NCBI GenBank assembly: GCA_963809925.1
Contig: CAWELH010000002.1
Location: forward strand, 248,001-312,000
Source: DASQZK01 sp963809925
GTDB lineage: Bacteria; Bacteroidota; Bacteroidia; Bacteroidales; GCA-2748055
Direction of reading: 5' to 3'
DNA length: 64,000 bases
Below the pieces are notes generated by a model. The model saw nothing but the letters and a program-made list of their open reading frames with translations. It searched no databases and had not been told where the DNA came from. Shown piece after piece: positions 1-7,705 of this stretch. A program made the translations under genes and the position numbers. Within the stretch, counting starts at the first letter, position 1, and each line of letters begins with the position of its first letter.

Positions 1-23
1 GACGGTATCCCATTTTTTAATAG

Positions 24-1796
24 TCATGGATCCGGAGGTAAAATAAAACCATTGGGCAAGTATGGCGGTATATGGGTTGAATCAGAACCATAATGTCTTA
101 GCATTTCTCTCAGAAGCATCGAATAAATAGCCTCATGGCGAATAGCGCTCCCCTGACCAGATATCAGCAATCCACCGTTAAACCCGTATTGTTTAAAACT
201 ACGGATAAGCAGGCTGTCTTTTGAAATAATATGTACCTGGGTCATAAAATCAGCAACATCAGGACTGAGAACCGGTGGCTGATGGTCGCCGATGATCAGG
301 TAAAGTGCATTTTCAGTCTGTTCTGATTTAATAAACTGTGTAAATACCTGCAAATCATAGCAAACTGCCTTTCCGTAATCACGAACTGCAGGTTTTTTAA
401 AGAAAGCCGATGACTGCACTATACTGTCGTAACCACCGCTAAGTGACCGCCAATCTGTCACAATTGAATCAGGGCAGTAAAAAGGATTGTGGGAGTTCTG
501 ATTAATAAAAAAAAGGACATGAGGCTGTTTGTTATCTTTCCGGATAGTTTCCCTGGCAAGAGCAAGGGAATACTGGTCAGGCGGGGATGGCCCAAAACCA
601 TAAAGCTTGCCATGGTATCCAAAGTCATCAAAATTTATCCATCGGTCTATGCCATAGAAGTTGCCATACAAACTCAAAGGAATTTCGGGCCCCGATTGCT
701 CATTGATCGCATTTAAACGATAACTGTAATAGCCCTGCTTCCTTAAATAGTTGATCAGATGAGGATATTTTGGTGAATCCGGGTTCCTGAGGAGCCCAAG
801 GTAGGTTCCCTGGTTCCGGACATCAAAACCATACAAAACTGAGGTATAACTAATCCATGATCCTCCACCCGATACCGGCGAAACACTGAAATCCGAAGCT
901 GAAAAGTAACCCGAAGCTGACAAAACACTATCGCAGTATTCAAGGCAACTGAAATAGCCCGGCCGTAGCATGTCATTATCATACAGGACTTTTCCATACG
1001 ATTCGAAAAATAGCAGATATACGTCCGGTTTTTTATTCAGCATGAAGCTGTTATAATCATTTATCGTTAAGAGTCGTTCAAAATCAAGATGCCTCAGGTT
1101 ATTCCTGGCATCCATCGAAAGTGTGATGTTGTCAATGATCTCGGCAAAACTCATATGGAAGGTCTGGGATGCGCTGAAAGTAGTGCCCGATTTGATGACA
1201 TTTATCAGGAAAAGAAATGCCACGACAAAGATGCCGGCTTTTGACAGCCAGCTGAAATGCACTTCAATTGATTTGCGGATGAGGACATGAAACAGTCTGA
1301 CAAAAAAATAACCTGTAATCGCCGTGAGAAAAAGAAGTAAACTCAGTTTTGCGATGTAATACTTCCCCATGTTTTGGATGCCCAGGCCAAGAAGGTAAAG
1401 ATCGTTATACAAAATAGGCTTAACACGGTAAAGTTTGAACATGACCGCGGTGTAAACCATGAATATCAAAACGACAAAGTAATAGATGCCGGCAACCCTG
1501 CTAAATAGATTGATGTTGATCCTGTTTTTGAAAATCCTGGCTGCCAGCACAATAAGTGCCAGATCAACACTCAATCTGAACACGTCATAATTATTCCGGA
1601 TAAAAAAAGATTTAAATCTTTCATACATCGTTCCCGACAGAAAATTCTCGAAAGGAAAAAAATGGCTCGTTCCGCTTTCCAAAATGTAACGAGGCATAAA
1701 CAAAACACAATTCAGAATAAGGAACAATATCCAGAACAGGATTTCAGTGCGCCGGCTGCGGAGAACTCGCATCAAAATGGGTTTTCTAACTAACAT
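24..1796 (-). CDS. Membrane-anchored sulfatase/LTA-synthase-like enzyme
   Basis: This 590-residue protein looks like an inner-membrane member of the alkaline phosphatase superfamily, in the LTA synthase/phosphoglycerol transferase branch. About five hydrophobic segments fall at roughly residues 18-36, 74-90, 101-120, 148-172 and 187-202. A catalytic domain follows from about residue 257. Visible motifs are FFESYG (metal-ligand Glu265), a GGGSW segment whose Ser313 sits where the family nucleophile is expected, and a late GDHQPP motif. By family it would transfer a phospho-alcohol group onto an envelope glycan or lipid on the outer face of the membrane; the substrate is not readable. It is transcribed divergently from the reductase-led operon 60 bases away. 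The ATG at 1796 gives an N terminus rich in Arg/Lys before the first membrane segment, which fits. A true sulfatase is unlikely, as no CxPxR motif is seen. Confidence 0.75.
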   Translation of the reverse strand: MLVRKPILMRVLRSRRTEILFWILFLILNCVLFMPRYILESGTSHFFPFENFLSGTMYERFKSFFIRNNYDVFRLSVDLALIVLAARIFKNRININLFSRVAGIYYFVVLIFMVYTAVMFKLYRVKPILYNDLYLLGLGIQNMGKYYIAKLSLLLFLTAITGYFFVRLFHVLIRKSIEVHFSWLSKAGIFVVAFLFLINVIKSGTTFSASQTFHMSFAEIIDNITLSMDARNNLRHLDFERLLTINDYNSFMLNKKPDVYLLFFESYGKVLYDNDMLRPGYFSCLEYCDSVLSASGYFSASDFSVSPVSGGGSWISYTSVLYGFDVRNQGTYLGLLRNPDSPKYPHLINYLRKQGYYSYRLNAINEQSGPEIPLSLYGNFYGIDRWINFDDFGYHGKLYGFGPSPPDQYSLALARETIRKDNKQPHVLFFINQNSHNPFYCPDSIVTDWRSLSGGYDSIVQSSAFFKKPAVRDYGKAVCYDLQVFTQFIKSEQTENALYLIIGDHQPPVLSPDVADFMTQVHIISKDSLLIRSFKQYGFNGGLLISGQGSAIRHEAIYSMLLREMLRHYGSDSTHIPPYLPNGFILPPDP

Positions 1797-1856
1797 TTCC
1801 TGCTATCCGTTTGTTTTACAAATAAATTCCGAAGCGCCCTTATACTGCAAGCCCTC

Positions 1857-2834
1857 ATGAAAATAGCCTCCTTAACCAGGGAAAGACTCTGGAAACTCCT
1901 TTTACTACTCAGGACCCGGATACGACAGACAAATGGGTCCATCCACACTGTAAGAATCCAATGTTCAGACCGGAATTTCAACATTGACATTAACCCTTCA
2001 ACGGCTTTGGAAGAGAGCGGTCAACTCATTTATATCACAAAGGATTTAAGCTTTGATAAAAAAGACTACCAGACCGTGTTTCATATCAATGATGACTTTG
2101 ACGTAGTTTTGACACATAATGCTTTGCTGGAGGCGCGTGAAGCTGAATTTTTATCGCTTTATATTCCCTTTTGTTTCTGGGCGCAAAAAGCCCATCTTAA
2201 CAGCAGATCGAAGGCTGTACTGCACCTGGCCCAGACACTGGACGGACGTATTGCCACGAGGACGGGTCATTCGAAATGGATCAGTAACCAGGAAGACCTC
2301 CTCCATGCACACCGGATGAGGGCATTGTGTGACGCTGTGCTGATCGGCTCTCATACCCTGATGATGGACAGACCTGCACTTACAGTCAGACATGTGGAAG
2401 GTCCTGACCCTGTAAAAATTGTGATTGGTAATTCAAATTACGATTTCAGCAGTCTTCTTGAAAGCAAAGGTAAGGTACTGTTTATTACCGGAGATACGGA
2501 TCATCACACGGAAGGGATAGAAAATTTAAATCTTAGAAACGGGTCGGAAATTATTAATCCCGAAACCATTTTAGAGACACTTTATTCCCGAAAGATATAT
2601 TCAGTTTATATTGAAGGGGGCTCAATGACAGCCTCTGTATTTCTGTCCGGCCATTGCGTTGACCTGCTGCAGTTATTCGTATCTCCCAGGATACTTGGCT
2701 CGGGAATTACGAATTTTAATCTTCCCTCCATTCAACAAATCGGCCAGTCGATGAATTTCAGGAATGTTTCCTATACCCACATGGGGGAAGGTATGCTGTT
2801 CCAGGGGAATTTATTAAACGATGAACCGATATGA
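1857..2834 (+). CDS. RibD C-terminal-type (dihydrofolate-reductase-fold) reductase
   Basis: The C-terminal two thirds (about residues 118-318) match the RibD_C reductase fold, which reduces the ribosyl side chain of a pyrimidine intermediate in riboflavin synthesis. Visible motifs are AQTLDGRIA, SKWIS, RALCDAVLIGSHTL and DRPALTVR, and near the end YIEGGSMTASVFL. The first 115 or so residues are not the usual RibD deaminase: no HAE or PCxxxGxxPPC zinc motif is present, and I do not recognise the segment. It therefore is not a complete riboflavin RibD and probably reduces an NAD(P)H-dependent step in another pathway. It opens an operon with the MDR dehydrogenase, which it overlaps by ATGA, then the PTPS homologue, the FkbM methyltransferase and the glycosyltransferase. 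The reductase family is well supported; the substrate is inference. Confidence 0.8.
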   Translation: MKIASLTRERLWKLLLLLRTRIRQTNGSIHTVRIQCSDRNFNIDINPSTALEESGQLIYITKDLSFDKKDYQTVFHINDDFDVVLTHNALLEAREAEFLSLYIPFCFWAQKAHLNSRSKAVLHLAQTLDGRIATRTGHSKWISNQEDLLHAHRMRALCDAVLIGSHTLMMDRPALTVRHVEGPDPVKIVIGNSNYDFSSLLESKGKVLFITGDTDHHTEGIENLNLRNGSEIINPETILETLYSRKIYSVYIEGGSMTASVFLSGHCVDLLQLFVSPRILGSGITNFNLPSIQQIGQSMNFRNVSYTHMGEGMLFQGNLLNDEPI

Positions 2835-3799
2835 TCATTAAAGAATTCTGGCATACCGGTCCCGATCAAAGCACCATCATTGAAAAGGAAACAGCGACTC
2901 CTGGTGGTTCAACGCTACTCATTAAGTCGATGTATTCACTGGTAAGCACAGGTACTGAACGGATCATCGCCACCGGGAAAGTTCCCGCAGAGGTACAGCA
3001 GTTCATGACTGTGCCATATATGGAAGGGAATTTTAACTTCCCCGTAAAATACGGCTACTCTTTGGTTGGTGAAGTGATTTCCGGAGATGAGGATTTAAAG
3101 GGGAAGCTGGTACATCTTATGCACCCGCACCAGGATCTGGTGATGGCCAATTCAGCGGATATCTTCCCGGTACCTGAAGGTATACCGCCGCAACGGGCGG
3201 TTTTTGCCAGTAATATGGAAACAGCCCTAAACGTCGTTTGGGACGGTAATATCGGTCCAGGTGACAGGGTTCTGGTATGCGGTTTCGGGAACATTGGAGC
3301 CCTGACAGCTATCCTTGCCAGCCAGATTCCGGCTGTAACTGTGAGTATTTTGGAGGTTAACCCTCTTCGGCAGAAGCTTGCGCACCGTCTGGGTTTTGAG
3401 GATCCGTTCAATAACCCGGTGAGACATGATTTCGATATTGCGATCAATACCAGCGGTACAAGTGAAGGTCTCCAATTGTGTATTGATATGACGGCACGTG
3501 AAGGAATGATCATGGAAATGAGCTGGTACGGGGATCATGAAACAAGGCTTCACCTTGGAGGAAGTTTTCATACCGGGAGAAAACGCATCGTTTCATCGCA
3601 GGTATCCTCCATTTCACCGGGTAGAGGCGTTCACTTTGATTTGAAACGACGGAAACAGGTTGTTTTCAGGATACTGGAAAACAATATATTCGACCAACTG
3701 CCGTGTGATATCGTGTCGTATGAGCAGTTACCGGAATTATTTCACAGGATCAGGCATGATGAATATCCTGGTTTTTGCTCTATCGTAAAATATTCATAA
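2831..3799 (+). CDS. MDR-superfamily (zinc-less alcohol dehydrogenase-like) oxidoreductase
   Basis: A 322-residue medium-chain dehydrogenase/reductase. The nucleotide-binding motif GFGNIG is at residues 151-156, after VRVL-type strand residues typical of the Rossmann domain. The catalytic-domain signature is altered: the position of the usual GHExxG zinc/proton-relay motif reads YGYSLVGEV (about residues 74-82), and an early STGTER motif stands where the catalytic Cys would be. The protein probably binds NAD(P)H without catalytic zinc. Its start overlaps the stop of the reductase gene by four bases, so the two are translationally coupled; the PTPS homologue follows after 12 bases. By context it acts on the same small molecule as its neighbours. 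The MDR family is clear; the substrate is unknown. Confidence 0.8.
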   Translation: MIIKEFWHTGPDQSTIIEKETATPGGSTLLIKSMYSLVSTGTERIIATGKVPAEVQQFMTVPYMEGNFNFPVKYGYSLVGEVISGDEDLKGKLVHLMHPHQDLVMANSADIFPVPEGIPPQRAVFASNMETALNVVWDGNIGPGDRVLVCGFGNIGALTAILASQIPAVTVSILEVNPLRQKLAHRLGFEDPFNNPVRHDFDIAINTSGTSEGLQLCIDMTAREGMIMEMSWYGDHETRLHLGGSFHTGRKRIVSSQVSSISPGRGVHFDLKRRKQVVFRILENNIFDQLPCDIVSYEQLPELFHRIRHDEYPGFCSIVKYS

Positions 3800-3811
3800 A
3801 CAGCAATCAAC

Positions 3812-4189
3812 ATGTACAGCGTTAAGATCAGAGATCATGTAATGATCGCCCATTCCCTGCCCCATGAAGTTTTCGGGCCCGCTCAGAATCTTCACGGAGC
3901 AACGTATATCGTGGATGTGACGTTTTTTTCCCGTGAACTAAGCCCACAGAATGTGGTGATCGATATTGGTCTGGCCGGAAGAATCCTGAAAGAAATTCTT
4001 GACCCCCTTCGATATGCCAACCTGGATAAATTACCCGGACTTGAGCAGGAAATTACGACAACTGAATTCATGGCAAAATATATCTATGAAAGATTGAAGG
4101 AGGGTATATCCGGGGTTTTCACAGGCAAACTCAGCGTGACGCTTGGCGAATCCCACCTTGCCTGGGCAGGATACTCAGATGCAATGTGA
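3812..4189 (+). CDS. 6-pyruvoyl-tetrahydropterin synthase/QueD-like protein lacking the catalytic triad
   Basis: The 125-residue protein has the T-fold length and motif order of the PTPS/QueD family. Retained are the first zinc His (IAHSL, His14), the second (LHG, His28), the TTTE pterin-recognition region (Glu85) and a late Glu (GESH, Glu113). Lost are the third zinc His (HGH reads HGA, Ala30), the catalytic Cys of CxxxHGH (Ala24) and the catalytic Asp-His pair (LDH position reads LRY, Arg67-Tyr68). True 6-PTPS and 6-carboxytetrahydropterin synthase chemistry is therefore unlikely as described. It may bind a pterin or pyrimidine ring and catalyse another reaction. No queC, queE or queF lies nearby, which argues against queuosine. 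It sits third in the operon, 12 bases after the MDR gene and abutting the methyltransferase. Confidence 0.82.
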   Translation: MYSVKIRDHVMIAHSLPHEVFGPAQNLHGATYIVDVTFFSRELSPQNVVIDIGLAGRILKEILDPLRYANLDKLPGLEQEITTTEFMAKYIYERLKEGISGVFTGKLSVTLGESHLAWAGYSDAM

Positions 4190-4191
4190 AG

Positions 4192-4959
4192 ATGAAAAGT
4201 CAACGATTTCCTGGTATTTTGAGAAGCCGGATCATATATGATTTCAAGCCGTTCAACCGGGTAAGAATGAAAAGGTTTTATCACATCTTTATCCGGCATA
4301 ACTCACTGTGTTTCGATCTGGGCGCCCATACGGGAAACCGCACGTCCACATGGCTCAGGATGAAAGCCCGGGTTGTCGCTGTTGAACCACAACCTGCATT
4401 TGCCAGGATGTTACATAAGAAATTCGGTGCAAACCCACGATTCGTCCTTATTGATCAGGCCGTTGCAGACCTGCCGGGAAAAGCAATAATGAAAATTTCG
4501 AGACGTAATCCGACCGTCAGCACACTTTCTGATGAGTGGATTGCGACACTAAAAGCTTTCGATAAAGGCCTAAAATGGGAAGAAAAGGTTGAGGTGAAGG
4601 TCACTACTCTTGACAATCTGATTGGCACTTACGGCATACCTGATTTTTGTAAAATTGATATAGAAGGTTATGAAGAGATTGCTCTTACGGGCCTCTCCCA
4701 CCCCATCCCTGCACTGTCGTTCGAAGTATTCCCAACAACTCCTGACAGTGCGGCGCATTGTATTAGGCTACTCGAAAACCTGGGTGAATATGAATACAAC
4801 AGGTCCATGGTCGAGACCTTTCGGTGGGTATATAAAAAATGGTTGACTTCGGAAGAGATGATCGCTGCAGTATACGCATATCGGGGGAGGAGATCCGGAG
4901 ATGTTTATGCACGATTAAAAAACAGGATCCATGAAAATTCACTTCCTGATACCGGGTGA
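4192..4959 (+). CDS. FkbM family SAM-dependent methyltransferase
   Basis: This roughly 255-residue protein has a class I SAM-binding core: CFDLGAHTGNRT (motif I, near residue 42) and AVEPQP (acidic residue ending strand 2). The FkbM hallmark KIDIEGYE appears near residue 155. FkbM enzymes usually O-methylate sugar hydroxyls or polyketides, so methylation of a glycosylated or hydroxylated small molecule fits the neighbouring glycosyltransferase. A GTG at 4186 would overlap the PTPS stop by four bases; I chose the ATG two codons later, but either start is possible. The 3' end overlaps the glycosyltransferase start by 29 bases, so this is one operon. Family assignment is firm; the acceptor is unknown. 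Confidence 0.85.
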   Translation: MKSQRFPGILRSRIIYDFKPFNRVRMKRFYHIFIRHNSLCFDLGAHTGNRTSTWLRMKARVVAVEPQPAFARMLHKKFGANPRFVLIDQAVADLPGKAIMKISRRNPTVSTLSDEWIATLKAFDKGLKWEEKVEVKVTTLDNLIGTYGIPDFCKIDIEGYEEIALTGLSHPIPALSFEVFPTTPDSAAHCIRLLENLGEYEYNRSMVETFRWVYKKWLTSEEMIAAVYAYRGRRSGDVYARLKNRIHENSLPDTG

Positions 4960-5980
4960 TATCAGGCGTCTTACTGGTGGTAATGTCTTTGACCTGCGCC
5001 TGATTGAGGGCCTTTCCACACTCGGTCATGAGGTCAGTTTGTATGAACTATCGCAACGCTTTCCCTTTCCGGCAGAGGATGACATCAGGCAGTGCAGGTC
5101 TATCTTCAGTCAGATTACGGAAAATGAGCCAATAATCATTGACAGCCTTGCATTTGCGCCACTCGCACCTGTTTTGAGAGAATTTTCGAAGCTAAAGGCG
5201 GTGATTGCCATTATGCACCTCCCATTGGGTATGAGTCCCGATCTGAGCCCGGTGCAGAGGCAGGTGTTCGCCCCGGTTGAAAAAAAGGCATTGCAAGCTG
5301 CACATTACATTGTTGTAACCTCTGGTTTCACGGCGGAATATATCACGAAACTTGATGCCTCACTATCAGGGAAAATAAAACTTATCCTGCCCGGTCTTGC
5401 TCCGGTAAAGAGAAAAGAGCAATATCCGGAATTACCAGCTGAACTGCTTTGTATTGGAAGTTACCTGCCGAATAAAAGCTATCATCTCCTTCCGGATACA
5501 TTAAGTCAGCTAACGAGATATAACTGGAAACTAAATTGTTACGGTGAAATTTTGAATGAGTCCTACTTTGAAACGCTAAAGCGAATGTTCGGAAGTAAAA
5601 ATTTACGGAACAGGGTTAGTTTGCATGCCCCTATCAGCGGTGAGGAGCTTCATAAAGCTTACCTCAACGCCGATCTTTTAATCCATCCGTCATCATTTGA
5701 ATCGTTTGGAATGGTACCTGCAGAAGCGCTGAATCACGGCATCCCGGTAATCGTTACCACCGGTGGCGCGCTGCCGGATACTATACCTGCCTCGATGGGA
5801 CGAAGCTTTTCGCCAGGCGATACCCAGGGGCTTGTAACGATCCTGAAGCAACTTTTTGAAGACAAAAGCGCGTACCGCCGGCTTTGCCAGGCAGCAGCGA
5901 AATATCATCTGCAGGCTTTTCAACAGGATGACAGCATCAGGGTATTCGTAGATTTGATCAACCATCTAAATGTCCACTGA
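4931..5980 (+). CDS. GT4-type (GT-B fold) glycosyltransferase
   Basis: The 349-residue protein has a GT-B layout. The N-terminal domain starts MKIHFLIPGDIRRLTGG, with the glycine-rich acceptor-side loop typical of GT4. The C-terminal domain carries the E-x7-E donor motif at FESFGMVPAE (Glu257 and Glu265), followed by NHGIPVIVTTGGALPD. Such enzymes transfer a sugar from a nucleotide donor with retention and act in the cytoplasm. It is the last gene of the operon, with its ATG inside the FkbM gene, so the pair are probably translated together. This suggests a final product that is glycosylated as well as methylated. An envelope-polysaccharide role is the alternative, but no other polysaccharide genes are adjacent. 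Confidence 0.85.
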   Translation: MKIHFLIPGDIRRLTGGNVFDLRLIEGLSTLGHEVSLYELSQRFPFPAEDDIRQCRSIFSQITENEPIIIDSLAFAPLAPVLREFSKLKAVIAIMHLPLGMSPDLSPVQRQVFAPVEKKALQAAHYIVVTSGFTAEYITKLDASLSGKIKLILPGLAPVKRKEQYPELPAELLCIGSYLPNKSYHLLPDTLSQLTRYNWKLNCYGEILNESYFETLKRMFGSKNLRNRVSLHAPISGEELHKAYLNADLLIHPSSFESFGMVPAEALNHGIPVIVTTGGALPDTIPASMGRSFSPGDTQGLVTILKQLFEDKSAYRRLCQAAAKYHLQAFQQDDSIRVFVDLINHLNVH

Positions 5981-6058
5981 AACCCATATGATAAGATAAT
6001 CTCATTCCGATCCTGGTCATAGTGATTCACGGCAGGGTTTTCTTGAATACTTTTTTTG

Positions 6059-6066
6059 TACATTTG
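6059..6066 (+). promoter_or_regulatory. Candidate -7 box upstream of the creatininase gene
   Basis: TACATTTG matches the Bacteroidota -7 consensus TAnnTTTG and lies about 55 bases before the ATG at 6121. No convincing TTTG -33 box is at the usual distance, so support is moderate. It suggests the creatininase homologue has its own transcript rather than depending wholly on the upstream operon. Confidence 0.35.
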
Positions 6067-6120
6067 TTAAAAGGACTTATTTACAGACCTTCACCTTATT
6101 CCGATCAAGACAACTTCTAA

Positions 6121-6984
6121 ATGAAAAACCTGTTTGTCATGAAATCAAATCTGTTTTTACTGTTTCTTATTTCCACGTGTCTTGGCTCCTTTCAAAGCAG
6201 GAATGCCGGAGCTCAACCCGAAAATATGAAGAATCCTGATTGTTGGCGCTGGGAACAAATGAAGCCTGCAGACCTGGAATATGCGCTCAAGACAGTTCCG
6301 GTTGCCTATTTCGTTCTCAGCCCACTCGAGTGGCATGGCGATGCAATGACCTTTGGTACAGATCCGGCTATTGGTACGGAAATAGCAGAGGAAGCATGGA
6401 GAAATACCGGCGGCGTGTTGATCCCTACTCTTTACCTTGGCTCCGAAACAGAATATAAAGACTGGACCTCAACCGGATTGACAAGTTACTGGGGCCTGGA
6501 GTGGAATACCAAGGAACATAATCCCGGATCGTTGTACGTTAGTAACCGGGTTGTCCAGCTTGTAGTGGAAGATATGATGGCCTCCATTGAACGGGAAGGT
6601 TTCAAGGTTTGTGTGATCGTGAGTGGTCATGGTGCCACAGAATACGTGAGAATACTCAAAGAAGTTGAAGCGCAGTACAAGGATAAGCCAATGAAGGTGA
6701 TTTACGCTGATCTGGCTGATTTGCCCAGGCCGGAGAATATTGATTTTCCAGGCTCAGGAGGTCACGCAGATTACGCCGAGGCAAGCAATCTTGGCGGTGT
6801 CGATCCGGCACAGGTCAATCTTGCTCATTTTGGAAAAAGTGAGCGCGACCGCAAAGTCGGTATTTTGAGCGAAAACGTCAATAAGGTGGATTTTGAGAAA
6901 GGAAAAGCCAATGTTAGTTTTCGTGCTCACAGGATCGCAGTAACCGTAGATAATTTTCTCCGGGAAACGGGAAGCCAAAAATAA
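6121..6984 (+). CDS. Exported creatininase-family amidohydrolase
   Basis: A 287-residue protein of the creatininase/ArfB/MftE family of metal-dependent amidases and deformylases. Motifs in order: LSPLEWHGD (Glu70, His72), GTDPAIG (Asp81 region), SGHGATEYV (His170; NGHGGN in most members) and GGHADYAEAS (His215, Glu220). An N-terminal hydrophobic stretch (about residues 9-24, ending near NAGAQ) looks like a Sec signal peptide, which is unusual for a family that is mostly cytoplasmic. It lies 140 bases downstream of the glycosyltransferase, same strand. The family includes ArfB, which deformylates a GTP-derived pyrimidine, so a link to the upstream PTPS/RibD-like operon is tempting. Export to the periplasm argues for a separate or final hydrolytic step. 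Family well supported, role inferred. Confidence 0.78.
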   Translation: MKNLFVMKSNLFLLFLISTCLGSFQSRNAGAQPENMKNPDCWRWEQMKPADLEYALKTVPVAYFVLSPLEWHGDAMTFGTDPAIGTEIAEEAWRNTGGVLIPTLYLGSETEYKDWTSTGLTSYWGLEWNTKEHNPGSLYVSNRVVQLVVEDMMASIEREGFKVCVIVSGHGATEYVRILKEVEAQYKDKPMKVIYADLADLPRPENIDFPGSGGHADYAEASNLGGVDPAQVNLAHFGKSERDRKVGILSENVNKVDFEKGKANVSFRAHRIAVTVDNFLRETGSQK

Positions 6985-7139
6985 CATTCACGACGGTACA
7001 CCTAAATTACCGGTACACAACGACCCTGAATGCACGTTGTGAGTCCTCATCAAAAACAGGTTAAATATTCCTCATTCTGAGGAATAAATGTTGAATAGTA
7101 TTTGTCTAATCCTTCGTATAAACTCAAATCCATTTTATC

Positions 7140-7667
7140 ATGAGAACAACAATCAGCCATTTCAACAGCGGCCTGCAAAAACTGGCCTTTATCTTAGTTG
7201 CCTTTTGTTTGACAATGCCAATTAAGGCAATACCTGCTCCCGAAAAAGTCAGCTTTGCCGGACAGTGGAATCTAAATGAAGGAAAAAGCGAAACGGGCGG
7301 TGGTGGCTTCGGCATTGCCAAAAAGCTAAATATCACGGAGGAAGGCAACACAATGAATATTGAACGTACCGTTACAAACCGCAATGGTGAGGAACGGACC
7401 ATGACGGGCAAATATATGCTTGACGGAAAAGAGAGTGATAACTCCACGGACAACCGCTCAGCCAAATCGACATGTACATGGTCGTCCGATGGAAAAACAC
7501 TGACTATTACCACAAACAGTAAATTCAATAGGAACGGTCAGGATTTTGAGTCGAAAAGTGTGGAAATATGGAAGCTTGGAGCAGACGGGAAAACTCTAAA
7601 CGTTGATCTAACGGTAAACTCCTCAAGGGGTGAAAGGCATTCCACCCTGGTTTACGATAAAAAGTAA
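7140..7667 (+). CDS. Small secreted protein, lipocalin-like fold suspected
   Basis: A 175-residue protein with a signal peptide (hydrophobic about residues 14-30, likely cleavage near KAIPA). The mature part begins FAGQWNLNEGKSE and then shows repeated polar beta-strand segments with many Gly, Asn and Thr residues. The opening pattern (aromatic-x-G-x-W followed by LN) resembles small Bacteroidota proteins with a lipocalin-like or calycin barrel, but I cannot name a family securely. It is monocistronic: about 155 bases separate it from the creatininase gene, and the next gene is convergent with its stop 38 bases away. No function assigned. Confidence 0.6.
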   Translation: MRTTISHFNSGLQKLAFILVAFCLTMPIKAIPAPEKVSFAGQWNLNEGKSETGGGGFGIAKKLNITEEGNTMNIERTVTNRNGEERTMTGKYMLDGKESDNSTDNRSAKSTCTWSSDGKTLTITTNSKFNRNGQDFESKSVEIWKLGADGKTLNVDLTVNSSRGERHSTLVYDKK

Positions 7668-7705
7668 ACGAATTTCATTTACCGTTGCAAATCAAAATAG
7701 CCCGC

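Noticed and set aside
3055..3513. 152-codon minus-strand open frame inside the MDR gene
   Set aside because: The plus-strand MDR gene is far better supported, with a Rossmann motif.
3812..4189. Assignment as queD of queuosine synthesis
   Set aside because: The catalytic Cys and the Asp-His pair are missing, and no queC, queE or queF gene is adjacent.
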